Of a stretch of DNA of 8,182 nt, positions 1 through 5,414 are shown piece by piece. The translations under genes and the position numbers were made by a program. Position 1 is the first letter of the stretch. The number at the start of each line of letters is the position of its first letter. Where the stretch lies: the NCBI GenBank assembly GCA_030624445.1, contig JAUXKD010000013.1:1-8182 (forward strand), in the 5' to 3' direction. The stretch is from Candidatus Aenigmatarchaeota archaeon. GTDB lineage: Archaea; Aenigmatarchaeota; Aenigmatarchaeia; QMZP01; JAFGSV01. The notes below the pieces were generated by a model, which ran no database searches, was not told where the DNA came from, and was given only the letters and a program-made list of their open reading frames with translations.

Positions 1-1042
1 CCAGCGCGTCCTCATGCAGCTTGTTGGGCCTCGGTGTCATGAAAAGCAGCGATATCCCCGGCTCCCTTCCCTGCTTCACAATGGTCAGAAGGGGCTCTGT
101 TGCCGCCGTCTTGCCCTCTGTCGGAAGAAACTGGTGGGCCTCGTCTATCATGATCCAGACCATCGGCATGGTTGTCCTAGCTTCGCCAGTCATCGTTTCC
201 AGCTCTTCCGATTTCCTGGCCATCAGCCTGGCATGGAATATCTTTCTGCAAAGCAGGCCCACGAGCATGCTGCGGACGGACCATCCCTCGGAAATCTGCA
301 TGTAGTGTGAAACATCGAGGACCGATATCGTGCCCGGCTTTATCAGGTCCTCCATCTTGGTTCCCCGTTTTCCGAAAATCCCCCATCCGTCGGCCGCGCT
401 GAACCTGTTCACAAGCGAATCCTTCACTTTCTTCTCCGTCCTCTTGTCCCTCTCGATGGCCGTGATTATGTCCTTTATCGAATAGGGTTTTCCGCCCTTG
501 GCCCTCTTTATCTCCTTTATGACCCTTTCAATGGTCGTGCCGAACTCGTCAACGAAAGAGAATCCGAAAGTGAGCACCCAGTCCTCCGCGGTCAGGTCGG
601 AGCAGAGGAGGTTGAGGGTATGGTCGTAGGCCACGCCCGCCTGCTCATAATCATCCGCGTACGTCGCCGGTATGAAAAGTTTGATGTCCAGCGCCTTGGG
701 CTTCATTCCCCATTCCTTCAGGATGTCCTTATCCTTTTCGTTCGGGTTTTTCATCGACCAGTATATTCCCATGGTGTCTATCATTATGACGGACAGGTTT
801 TCCTTGATTTCTGAAGGCAGGACCGACATCTCTTCCGCCACGATGCCAGCCGAATACGACTTACCCATACCCCTCTTGCCGCACACCAGCATGACATGAG
901 GCCTCGTCAGGTCCATGAGAACACGGTTGGTAAGGTGGGCGTCTTCACCCTTTCCGACGATGTGCTTTCCCAGGAAGGCCGTACCCTTGTCTCCGAACTT
1001 TTTCAGGTCTTCCTTGTCCCGCCCTACTACGATGTTTTCCAT
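1..1042 (-). CDS. HerA/FtsK-like P-loop ATPase (DUF87 type), C-terminus cut by window edge
   Basis: A hexameric-type DNA-pumping ATPase of the HerA/VirB4/FtsK superfamily is indicated. The visible 347 residues carry a Walker A loop, GKRGMGKS, at residues 55-62. They also carry a Walker B strand, VWIMIDEAH, at 295-303, followed by QFLP. Near the cut end is the stretch KQGREPGISLLFMTPRPNK, which matches the family's sensor region (usually ...TQRPSK). A short N-terminal part (residues 1-45) precedes the ATPase core, and the usual HerA β-barrel (HAS) domain is much reduced if present at all. The ATG at 1042 was chosen; an in-frame TTG 42 bases upstream has no ribosome site. No NurA nuclease gene is seen in the window, although the downstream side is cut off. 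True HerA acts with NurA and Mre11-Rad50 in DNA end resection, whereas HerA-like paralogues have varied and often unknown roles. Family assignment is firm; the exact role is not. The glutamine usual before RP is a proline here (residue 337). Confidence 0.85.
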   Translation of the reverse strand, partial: MENIVVGRDKEDLKKFGDKGTAFLGKHIVGKGEDAHLTNRVLMDLTRPHVMLVCGKRGMGKSYSAGIVAEEMSVLPSEIKENLSVIMIDTMGIYWSMKNPNEKDKDILKEWGMKPKALDIKLFIPATYADDYEQAGVAYDHTLNLLCSDLTAEDWVLTFGFSFVDEFGTTIERVIKEIKRAKGGKPYSIKDIITAIERDKRTEKKVKDSLVNRFSAADGWGIFGKRGTKMEDLIKPGTISVLDVSHYMQISEGWSVRSMLVGLLCRKIFHARLMARKSEELETMTGEARTTMPMVWIMIDEAHQFLPTEGKTAATEPLLTIVKQGREPGISLLFMTPRPNKLHEDAL

Positions 1043-1090
1043 GATAAACAGCCCTTTGGGGTGTCGTTTATTTGTAATCTTCAACCTGGA

Positions 1091-1125
1091 TATAATTGGT
1101 ACCGGAACTATAAATTGATTATAAA
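1091..1125 (-). promoter_or_regulatory. Probable promoter region of the HerA-like gene
   Basis: The 110-base gap between the MscS stop and the HerA-like start is AT-rich and, read on the minus strand, holds three overlapping TATA-like elements: TTTATAAT (near 1118-1125), TTTATAGT (1108-1115) and CAATTATA (1091-1098). The last would place transcription start near 1068, about 26 bases before the ATG at 1042. Which element is used cannot be told by eye. Its presence suggests that the ATPase gene has its own promoter and need not depend on read-through from the MscS gene. Confidence 0.4.
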
Positions 1126-1152
1126 TGAAACTGGACCGGATCGTGCTTCCAC

Positions 1153-2241
1153 TCATCTCTTGTGTCTTCTCTTTTTCGCCTTGTCCGTATGGATATCGAC
1201 CTGCGGGAATGGTATCTCTATCCCTTCCTCGTCGAATCTCTTTTTCAGATTCTTTATGAACTCATGGGTCGCAAGATATCTGTCGGGAAGGGTTTTTGTC
1301 CTCATCACTACCTTGAAGTTTATGCTTGAATCCCCGAATTCGTTGAACCTGAACAGTGGCTTGAAGTCTCCGGGGCCGTTGCAGCGCTTCATGACATTCC
1401 TGGCTGTCTCAAGAGCGACCTTTTCCACCTTATCCAGGTCGGATCCGTACGCTACGCCGCCAGTCACCACGAATCCCAAAGTAGTGTTGGGGACGTTGTA
1501 GTTAATTATCTTGCTGTCGGCCATCTTGTTGTTGGGTATGACAACGATGTTGTTAGTGAACGTCCTTATCCTGGTGGTCCTCCACCCGATGTCCACTACA
1601 GTCCCCTTGTCCCCGCCGTCAAGCTCTATGTAGTCGCCTATCTTTATGGGGCGGTCGATTATCATGTAGACTCCGGAGAAGAAATTCGAGAGGGTCGGCT
1701 GCAGTGCGAGCGCGAATGCCAGGCCGCCGATACCCATGGCAGCTATGGCCGTTTCGACCCGTACCCCAAGCTGGTTGAGCATGATCAGGAACACGATCCC
1801 GAAGATGATTCCGTATGCGGCCCTCTTGATTATCGGAAGGAACTGATCGTCGGCCTTCGTACGCGTCTTTGTTGCTATTTCGGCCGTGTAAAATTCAATC
1901 GCGGTCCCGACTATTTTTGAGAGAATGTACGCCGCATACAGGGAGAAAACGACCGTGAAAAGCGTGGATATCTCCGCGGAGTAGGCCGTCAAAACATCCA
2001 GGCTCCCGATTGCAAAGAAAACGCCCAGAAGCAATACACCCAGTTTCACCGGGCCTTTGGCTGCATCCAGCACGACATCATCCAGGGAGCTATCGTTTTT
2101 GGTGGTAAACCTGTTTTTGACCACGTGGAAAATACGGCTCACGATTTTTACAGCGATCAGGGTGGCTATTATTATGACCAGAGCGGAAAGGTACCCCCAC
2201 CACGGTTCCAGGAGTACCAAAAGCTGAGTGATGATCTCCAT
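1153..2241 (-). CDS. mscS: MscS-family mechanosensitive ion channel
   Basis: A 362-residue small-conductance mechanosensitive channel that should open under membrane tension and release solutes during hypo-osmotic shock. Hydrophobic segments fall at about residues 15-37, 66-84, 90-116 and 139-158. The pore helix lies at about 164-192 and is rich in Gly/Ala (AAMGIGGLAFALALQP). The cytosolic β-domain signature follows: RPIKIGDYIEL at 197-207, GTVVDIGWRTTRIRT at 213-227 and VVIPNNKMADSKIINY at 233-248. The α/β domain ends in the typical IEIPFPQVDIH at 341-351, and the protein finishes with a Lys/Arg-rich tail (KAKKRRHKR). It has more membrane segments than the three of E. coli MscS, as is common in archaeal and plant members. 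The ATG at 2241 sits about 25 bases from a TATA-like element, so a leaderless message is likely. The overall family call is secure; ion preference and gating are not visible. Confidence 0.95.
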   Translation of the reverse strand: MEIITQLLVLLEPWWGYLSALVIIIATLIAVKIVSRIFHVVKNRFTTKNDSSLDDVVLDAAKGPVKLGVLLLGVFFAIGSLDVLTAYSAEISTLFTVVFSLYAAYILSKIVGTAIEFYTAEIATKTRTKADDQFLPIIKRAAYGIIFGIVFLIMLNQLGVRVETAIAAMGIGGLAFALALQPTLSNFFSGVYMIIDRPIKIGDYIELDGGDKGTVVDIGWRTTRIRTFTNNIVVIPNNKMADSKIINYNVPNTTLGFVVTGGVAYGSDLDKVEKVALETARNVMKRCNGPGDFKPLFRFNEFGDSSINFKVVMRTKTLPDRYLATHEFIKNLKKRFDEEGIEIPFPQVDIHTDKAKKRRHKR

Positions 2242-2261
2242 AAATAAGATATGCCATCCGC

Positions 2262-2271
2262 CTTAAAAATA
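2262..2271 (-). promoter_or_regulatory. TATA-like box of the MscS gene
   Basis: On the minus strand TATTTTTAAG is centred about 25 bases ahead of the ATG at 2241. With the usual archaeal spacing, transcription would begin at or next to the start codon, giving a leaderless message. No Shine-Dalgarno sequence precedes that ATG, which fits. Confidence 0.5.
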
Positions 2272-2278
2272 ACATCCG

Positions 2279-2288
2279 ATACCGGTAT
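2279..2288. repeat. 10-base perfect palindrome between divergent promoters
   Basis: ATACCGGTAT is a perfect inverted repeat in the region between the MscS gene and the small plus-strand gene pair. It lies just upstream of the MscS TATA-like box and about 40 bases upstream of the plus-strand TATA-like box. That position would suit a dimeric regulator acting on either gene. A 10-base palindrome can occur by chance, so this is only a candidate operator. Confidence 0.25.
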
Positions 2289-2318
2289 TATCTGTTAATC
2301 TTTATTAATCGGCCTCGT

Positions 2319-2330
2319 ACATATTTATTG
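2319..2330 (+). promoter_or_regulatory. TATA-like box for the small gene pair
   Basis: TACATATTTATT on the plus strand is centred near 2325, which predicts transcription start near 2350. That leaves a leader of roughly 20 bases that includes the GGGGGTG ribosome site at 2356-2362. Confidence 0.4.
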
Positions 2331-2355
2331 TATTAAATCGGTAAAATCAATACAG

Positions 2356-2362
2356 CGGGGGT
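2356..2362 (+). promoter_or_regulatory. Ribosome binding site deciding the start of the small gene
   Basis: GGGGGTG lies 4 bases before the ATG at 2367 and 7 bases before the ATG at 2370. The same 7-base spacing is seen for the Nudix fusion and pilin-like genes, so 2370 is preferred. A GTG at 2361 overlaps the site itself and is therefore an unlikely start. Confidence 0.45.
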
Positions 2363-2369
2363 GTTAATG

Positions 2370-2567
2370 ATGGGTTTCATCGAAGAACTATTGAAGAACA
2401 AGGAAGAGTTGCTCACCAAATTTCTGAGTATCATCGAAGGGAAGGAAACCAAAGCCAACGTGAACCTGGAAGGTGTTGAATTCAAGATAGGAAAAACCTC
2501 GGTACAGCTCAACGGTAATGTGGAGTTCACCGTGGTACCTTCTTTCGGAAAGAAAAAAGGGAAGTAA
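2370..2567 (+). CDS. Small hypothetical protein, helix plus β-strands
   Basis: A 65-residue protein that I do not recognise. Residues 1-22 form a charged amphipathic helix (MGFIEELLKNKEELLTKFLS). After IIEGK come three short alternating-hydrophobic stretches that look like β-strands: ANVNLEGVEF, KTSVQLNG and VEFTVVP. The tail is basic (GKKKGK). It has no signal peptide, membrane segment or cysteine pair. The ATG at 2370 is chosen because of the GGGGGTG site 7 bases upstream; the ATG at 2367 is equally in frame. It lies 29 bases before a second small gene on the same strand and has its own TATA-like box, so the two are probably one transcript. That it is a real gene is inferred from promoter, ribosome site, ordered composition and operon position; no function is proposed. 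Confidence 0.65.
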   Translation: MGFIEELLKNKEELLTKFLSIIEGKETKANVNLEGVEFKIGKTSVQLNGNVEFTVVPSFGKKKGK

Positions 2568-2596
2568 GGTTTGACTTGGAAGGTTTTTTGATTAAC

Positions 2597-2857
2597 ATGA
2601 GTCTTATCAGGGACTTACTTGAAATAATGACAGGCAAGGCACATCTCTATCTTTCGGTGGGAGGGACGCCGGCCGTGGAGATTATTCTGCACGGAAAGGA
2701 AATCGTGGCGGAAATAAAGAATCCGCTGCTTGCGATGGAGCTGGGGCTTGAGTATGCTTTGAATCGCAAGAAGGGTGACCACTACATATTGAAGCAGATC
2801 AAGGCCGCCGGATACAAGGTGAAGGTCAAGTACATGATGCTCGAGTTTGAAATCTAG
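2597..2857 (+). CDS. Small hypothetical protein paired with the upstream small gene
   Basis: An 86-residue protein that I do not recognise. It begins with an amphipathic helix (SLIRDLLEIMTG), followed by β-like strands (KAHLYLSVGG, AVEIILHGKEIVAEI). A second helical part follows (NPLLAMELGLEYALNRKKG), then a lysine-rich helix-strand end (YILKQIKAAGYKVKVKYMMLEFEI region). It looks like a small soluble α/β domain. The ATG at 2597 is a cautious choice: in-frame TTG codons at 2588 and 2576 are possible, and GGAAGG at 2578-2583 would fit the TTG at 2588 (4-base spacing) better than the ATG (13 bases). Like its upstream neighbour, it runs from a helix ending in a GK-type turn into paired strands, so the two might be distant relatives or partners. 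It is convergent with the YhaM-like gene, with 29 bases between stops. Confidence 0.65.
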   Translation: MSLIRDLLEIMTGKAHLYLSVGGTPAVEIILHGKEIVAEIKNPLLAMELGLEYALNRKKGDHYILKQIKAAGYKVKVKYMMLEFEI

Positions 2858-2886
2858 GATATCCGGAAATGGTTTCCCTGGTCATG

Positions 2887-3876
2887 TCACTTGAGGTACA
2901 CATGACCGTTTATTTTCTTGTTCCATATCCACGAGTCTTCCGTGTTGGCCTCCCGCTTGAGCCTGAGGAACAAGTCTATTTTCGCATCGCATTCATCCGC
3001 ATAATGAACGGCCACGGCTTCAGGCAGTTGCGGCCGCTTGGTGGCGCCGTATTCCGGTTTTCCGTGATGACTAAGGATCATGTGCAGCACTTTCAGGGCA
3101 AGAGTCTTTGGAAAGCCTTGGATCTTCTTTATCTTCCCGGATACGATTTCGTAGCCTATGGTCATGTGCCCCACGAGCATGCCCTCATGGGAGACGTCTA
3201 TTATGCCGCCGGTAACATCGAATTCCTTCACCTTTCCGACGTCGTGCAGAAAGGCTCCGGTCAGTACAAGGTCCCTGTCCAGTTCGGGATGCATGTCGCA
3301 CAGGTTGTTTGAAATCTTGATTACGTTCAGCGTGTGCTCCAGCAACCCCCCGACGTAGTTCTGGTGGTACTCCATCGCCGCGGGCGCTTTCCTGAAAGCC
3401 GTTATGAATTTTTCATCCGTGAGAAACGCCACGCCCAGTTTCCGCAGGTGCTCGTTTCCCAGGGCGGACATGATTCCCTTTATCTCATCGAGCATCTTGC
3501 CCGTGTCTTTCTTTGTCGACGCCACGAAATCCTCGAGATCGTACTCGGTCCGTTCGCATTTCTTCAGGCCTCCCTTGAGGGCGTCGATAGAGACTGAGAA
3601 TTTCCCGCTGCCGGGCGGATACTCCTGTATTTCGCCGGTGACGTGGACCACGCCTCCCTTTGAAATGCCGTTGTAAAGCTTCTCGGTTTCCTGATCGTTC
3701 CTTCCCCAGAACTTTGCGGTTATTTCCCCGGTTCTGTCCGCGAGCCGGAGCTCGAACCACTTGCCGGGCTTGCCTCCGCCCCTGTAAGCCGTGGGCGGCT
3801 TCTTGAACTTCACTGCGAACTTGTCGTCCACCTTTTCCCGGTTCCGTGTAAAAGAACTGACGTACTGCTTCTTCAT
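2887..3876 (-). CDS. YhaM-like OB-fold plus HD-domain phosphohydrolase/3'-5' exonuclease
   Basis: A 329-residue protein with the YhaM/CBF1 architecture. An OB-fold nucleic-acid-binding domain covers about residues 15-105 (KWFELRLADRTGEITAKFWG at 39-58, GGVVHVTGEIQEY at 74-86). An HD metal-binding domain covers about 165-300. The metal ligands are visible in order: H181 in GGLLEHTLNV, H211-D212 in GAFLHDVGK, H237 after HEGMLVG, H270-H271 in LSHHGKPEYG and D294 in VHYADECDA. In Bacillus and Staphylococcus, YhaM trims RNA or single-stranded DNA 3' ends using Mn2+ or similar metals; the archaeal members are little studied and the substrate is inferred. The ATG at 3876 is preferred over the GTG at 3885. 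A TATA-like element puts transcription start near 3883, so the message has almost no leader. The protein is close to the usual family length and no key residue is missing. Confidence 0.88.
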   Translation of the reverse strand: MKKQYVSSFTRNREKVDDKFAVKFKKPPTAYRGGGKPGKWFELRLADRTGEITAKFWGRNDQETEKLYNGISKGGVVHVTGEIQEYPPGSGKFSVSIDALKGGLKKCERTEYDLEDFVASTKKDTGKMLDEIKGIMSALGNEHLRKLGVAFLTDEKFITAFRKAPAAMEYHQNYVGGLLEHTLNVIKISNNLCDMHPELDRDLVLTGAFLHDVGKVKEFDVTGGIIDVSHEGMLVGHMTIGYEIVSGKIKKIQGFPKTLALKVLHMILSHHGKPEYGATKRPQLPEAVAVHYADECDAKIDLFLRLKREANTEDSWIWNKKINGHVYLK

Positions 3877-3903
3877 GAAAACCACTTTTTATCTTTGGGT
3901 ATT

Positions 3904-3913
3904 CTATTTAAAT
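3904..3913 (-). promoter_or_regulatory. TATA-like box of the YhaM-like gene
   Basis: Read on the minus strand, ATTTAAATAG is centred near 3908. Spacing of about 26 bases puts transcription start near 3883, between the GTG at 3885 and the ATG at 3876. No convincing ribosome site precedes the ATG, consistent with a near-leaderless message. Confidence 0.5.
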
Positions 3914-3927
3914 GGGTTCGCGGTTCG

Positions 3928-3945
3928 TGGAAAGCCCAATTTCCA
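3928..3945. repeat. 18-base perfect inverted repeat between the pilin-like and YhaM-like genes
   Basis: TGGAAA and TTTCCA are separated by GCCCAA, giving two perfect 6-base arms. It lies about 15 bases upstream of the TATA-like box of the YhaM-like gene and about 45 bases past the stop of the pilin-like gene. It could be a regulator site for the first or an RNA hairpin at the 3' end of the second. No T-tract follows it on the minus strand, which argues against a classic terminator. Confidence 0.3.
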
Positions 3946-3990
3946 TGTTTTCTTCCCAGGGACGCTTGCACGGATTTGGAAGAGCACTGT

Positions 3991-4479
3991 TCAGTTCCAG
4001 ATAACGAACATGACCTTGACTATCCTGTCATTGTAGAGCGTGTACCTCTCGATCGGTATCACCATAACTGATGTGTTGTCCACCTGGCTTGCCGTGCTCT
4101 CGTAAACCGTGCCGTTCAGGTCGGTCACGTTGAAAGAGAAATCGTAGAAGCCTATGTCCATGAGTCCTTTTGCCCGGTCGTAGTCCGTATCGATCATGTT
4201 GACAAAGTACCGAACCTTGGTGACGTTCAGGATGTTTTCGTCCTCGGCCAGGCCGAGTACTTCCACGGTGCCTTCGTCCCAGTCCAAAGGTATGCCGGGG
4301 GTCCTGATGAGAGAGTCCGAGATTGTGAGCGCCTTGTACTGCAGTTCCTTCATTTCCTGGGTCTCCGTGGAGTTCGCGCTTATGTAGTTCCATGCGAACA
4401 TCATGGCAAAAAGTGCGCTCATGAAAATGAGCATGGACATCGCAAAATCCAGGGACCACAGCTGCGCCTTTTTGCCCAC
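3991..4479 (-). CDS. Pilin-like secreted/surface protein with class III-type signal
   Basis: A 162-residue protein beginning MGKKAQLWSLDF, followed by a hydrophobic segment to about residue 31. The short basic leader, Ala-Gln junction, acidic residue close behind it and a single membrane helix match archaeal pilin/pseudopilin precursors processed by an EppA- or PibD-like peptidase. The acidic residue is one place later than in the classic QxSLE pattern, so cleavage is likely but not certain. The outer domain (about 32-162) has five N-glycosylation sequons: N36, N85, N117, N122 and N135. It also has a TPGIPLDW element (60-67) that I associate with archaeal pilin-like proteins. Translation starts at a GTG, 3 bases after the stop of the Nudix fusion gene, with AGGTGA 7 bases upstream. 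The two genes are surely co-transcribed. Ligand or fibre partner is unknown, and no secretion ATPase is nearby. Confidence 0.75.
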   Translation of the reverse strand: MGKKAQLWSLDFAMSMLIFMSALFAMMFAWNYISANSTETQEMKELQYKALTISDSLIRTPGIPLDWDEGTVEVLGLAEDENILNVTKVRYFVNMIDTDYDRAKGLMDIGFYDFSFNVTDLNGTVYESTASQVDNTSVMVIPIERYTLYNDRIVKVMFVIWN

Positions 4480-4482
4480 TTT

Positions 4483-5259
4483 TTACTCACCTGTTATCTT
4501 TTTGGTGGAGTAGCCTTTTAATTGGTCCAGTCTCACTACCTTGCATTTTATTCCCGATTTTTTTACGAGGCTCCTGATTGTTTCCTCGTCCTGGTCGTAA
4601 CCCACGGCTATCACGTCAGGCCTTTCCCTCCGGATCACCTTCGTCATGTCCAGTTCGTCGCCCACGACTGCCCTGTCCACGGCACCCACGGATTCCACAG
4701 TCCCGGCCCTGACACGGGCCGGAAACATCAATTTCTTCTTGTCCCGCAGGACCGTTTTATCGTTTGCTACGACGACGACAAGTTCGTCACCAAGCCCTTT
4801 TGCCATTTCCAGGAAATAGCGGTGGCCGGGATGTATGATGTTGAAGACTCCTCCTACAAGGACCCTTTTCTTTCTGGACGGTCCAATTGCATCCCTGATG
4901 ATTTTTTCGTGGTCAAAGGCGAGTCCCGGCAGACTGTCTGTCCGGAAGAATTCGACCCCGGAAGAATCATGACCTGGCCTGGGCTCGCCCCTAACGATCT
5001 CGCAAAGGAATGCTATCGAGACGTTTCCTCTTTTATCCCTGCCGGGCGAATCGTAAACGCCGGACATCCTGAGCGGTCTCACAACCAAGCCCGTTTCCTC
5101 TTCGACTTCCCTTATCACTGCGCCTTTCGCGTCTTCGTCCTTCTCAACATAACCACCGGGCAGGGCAAAGCATCCCTGGAAAGGGTCGTTCTTTCTTCTG
5201 ATAAGGAGTATTTTCCCATTTCTGATTATAACAGCATCGACGGTCAGAGATCTCGGCAT
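4483..5259 (-). CDS. Nudix hydrolase fused to RibL-like (HxGH) nucleotidyltransferase
   Basis: A 258-residue two-domain enzyme. Residues 1-128 are a Nudix domain with a perfect box starting GYVEKDEDAKGAVIREVEEE and ending TGL (36-58). FQGCFALPGG precedes it and SPGRDKRGNVS follows at 71-81, resembling archaeal ADP-ribose pyrophosphatases. Residues 130-258 are a cytidylyltransferase-like domain: GGVFNIIHPGH (136-146), LGDELVVVVANDKTV, ERPDVIAVGYDQD (212-224) and an STKKI end. These most resemble archaeal FAD synthetase RibL, with glycerol-3-phosphate cytidylyltransferase as the other possibility. The ATG at 5259 is chosen because GAGGTG lies 7 bases upstream; a TTG at 5298 is in frame but lacks support. 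Both active sites look intact. One domain cleaves nucleoside diphosphates linked to another group and the other makes such a bond, suggesting a dinucleotide-cofactor synthesis and clean-up enzyme; that pairing is inferred. Confidence 0.88.
   Translation of the reverse strand: MPRSLTVDAVIIRNGKILLIRRKNDPFQGCFALPGGYVEKDEDAKGAVIREVEEETGLVVRPLRMSGVYDSPGRDKRGNVSIAFLCEIVRGEPRPGHDSSGVEFFRTDSLPGLAFDHEKIIRDAIGPSRKKRVLVGGVFNIIHPGHRYFLEMAKGLGDELVVVVANDKTVLRDKKKLMFPARVRAGTVESVGAVDRAVVGDELDMTKVIRRERPDVIAVGYDQDEETIRSLVKKSGIKCKVVRLDQLKGYSTKKITGE
4487..4492 (-). promoter_or_regulatory. Ribosome binding site of the pilin-like gene
   Basis: AGGTGA on the minus strand sits inside the last codons of the Nudix fusion gene, 7 bases before the GTG at 4479. 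It supports GTG as the real start and suggests translational coupling of the two genes. Confidence 0.6.
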
Positions 5260-5266
5260 GTCAATA

Positions 5267-5272
5267 CACCTC
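5267..5272 (-). promoter_or_regulatory. Ribosome binding site deciding the start of the Nudix fusion
   Basis: GAGGTG lies 7 bases upstream of the ATG at 5259 on the minus strand. It selects that ATG over the in-frame TTG at 5298, and the Nudix domain begins directly after it (SLTVDAVII). Confidence 0.7.
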
Positions 5273-5320
5273 GCCTGGACGGGCTTCGGATGTCCCAAGA
5301 TGCAGTTTCGCTCTTTGGGT

Positions 5321-5354
5321 TAAAAGCTTTTTCTCGGCCTGCCGTTAAGCTTTA
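5321..5354 (-). promoter_or_regulatory. Probable promoter of the Nudix fusion/pilin-like operon, with two AAGCTT-centred elements
   Basis: On the minus strand AAAGCTTTTAAC (about 5320-5331) and AAAGCTTAAC (about 5345-5354) occur 23 bases apart. The nearer one is TATA-like and would start transcription near 5298, leaving a leader of about 40 bases that includes the GAGGTG site. The duplicate could be a second TATA element or half of a paired regulator site. Confidence 0.4.
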
Positions 5355-5378
5355 TGCATCCGCAACCGAAATCCGGTC

Positions 5379-5388
5379 TTTATAATTT
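5379..5388 (+). promoter_or_regulatory. TATA-like box of the Mg transport operon
   Basis: TTTATAATTT is centred near 5383, predicting transcription start near 5410, about 5 bases before the ATG at 5415. There is no ribosome site before that ATG, which fits a leaderless or nearly leaderless message. The lack of a leader leaves no room for a 5' riboswitch. Confidence 0.5.
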
Positions 5389-5414
5389 ATTTATTATACG
5401 CTACAAAACTTAAT

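Noticed and set aside
896..1501. 201-codon open frame on the plus strand across the end of the MscS gene and the HerA promoter
   Set aside because: It runs antisense to clear MscS C-terminal motifs and through a promoter-like region; it has no ribosome site.
2863..2880. Hairpin GGAAATGGTTTCC between convergent genes as a terminator
   Set aside because: The stem is five bases with a three-base loop and no T-tract follows on either strand.
3886..3990. tRNA or small RNA gene in the gap before the YhaM-like gene
   Set aside because: No cloverleaf arms or T-loop sequence are present; GGTTCGCGGTTCG is a short tandem repeat, and the inverted repeat next to it is only 18 bases.
4028..4459. 143-codon minus-strand frame inside the pilin-like gene
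   Set aside because: It is rich in His, Arg and Gly as expected of an out-of-frame shadow, whereas the pilin-like frame has an ordered signal, membrane helix and ribosome site.
4522..5385. Long open frame of 287 codons on the plus strand opposite the Nudix fusion
   Set aside because: The minus strand encodes unmistakable Nudix and HPGH motifs over the same bases; the plus-strand product resembles no protein, and its frame lacks a promoter or ribosome site.
5389..5414. Mg-sensing riboswitch ahead of the MgtE operon
   Set aside because: The TATA-like box lies only about 30 bases from the ATG, leaving no leader long enough to fold.
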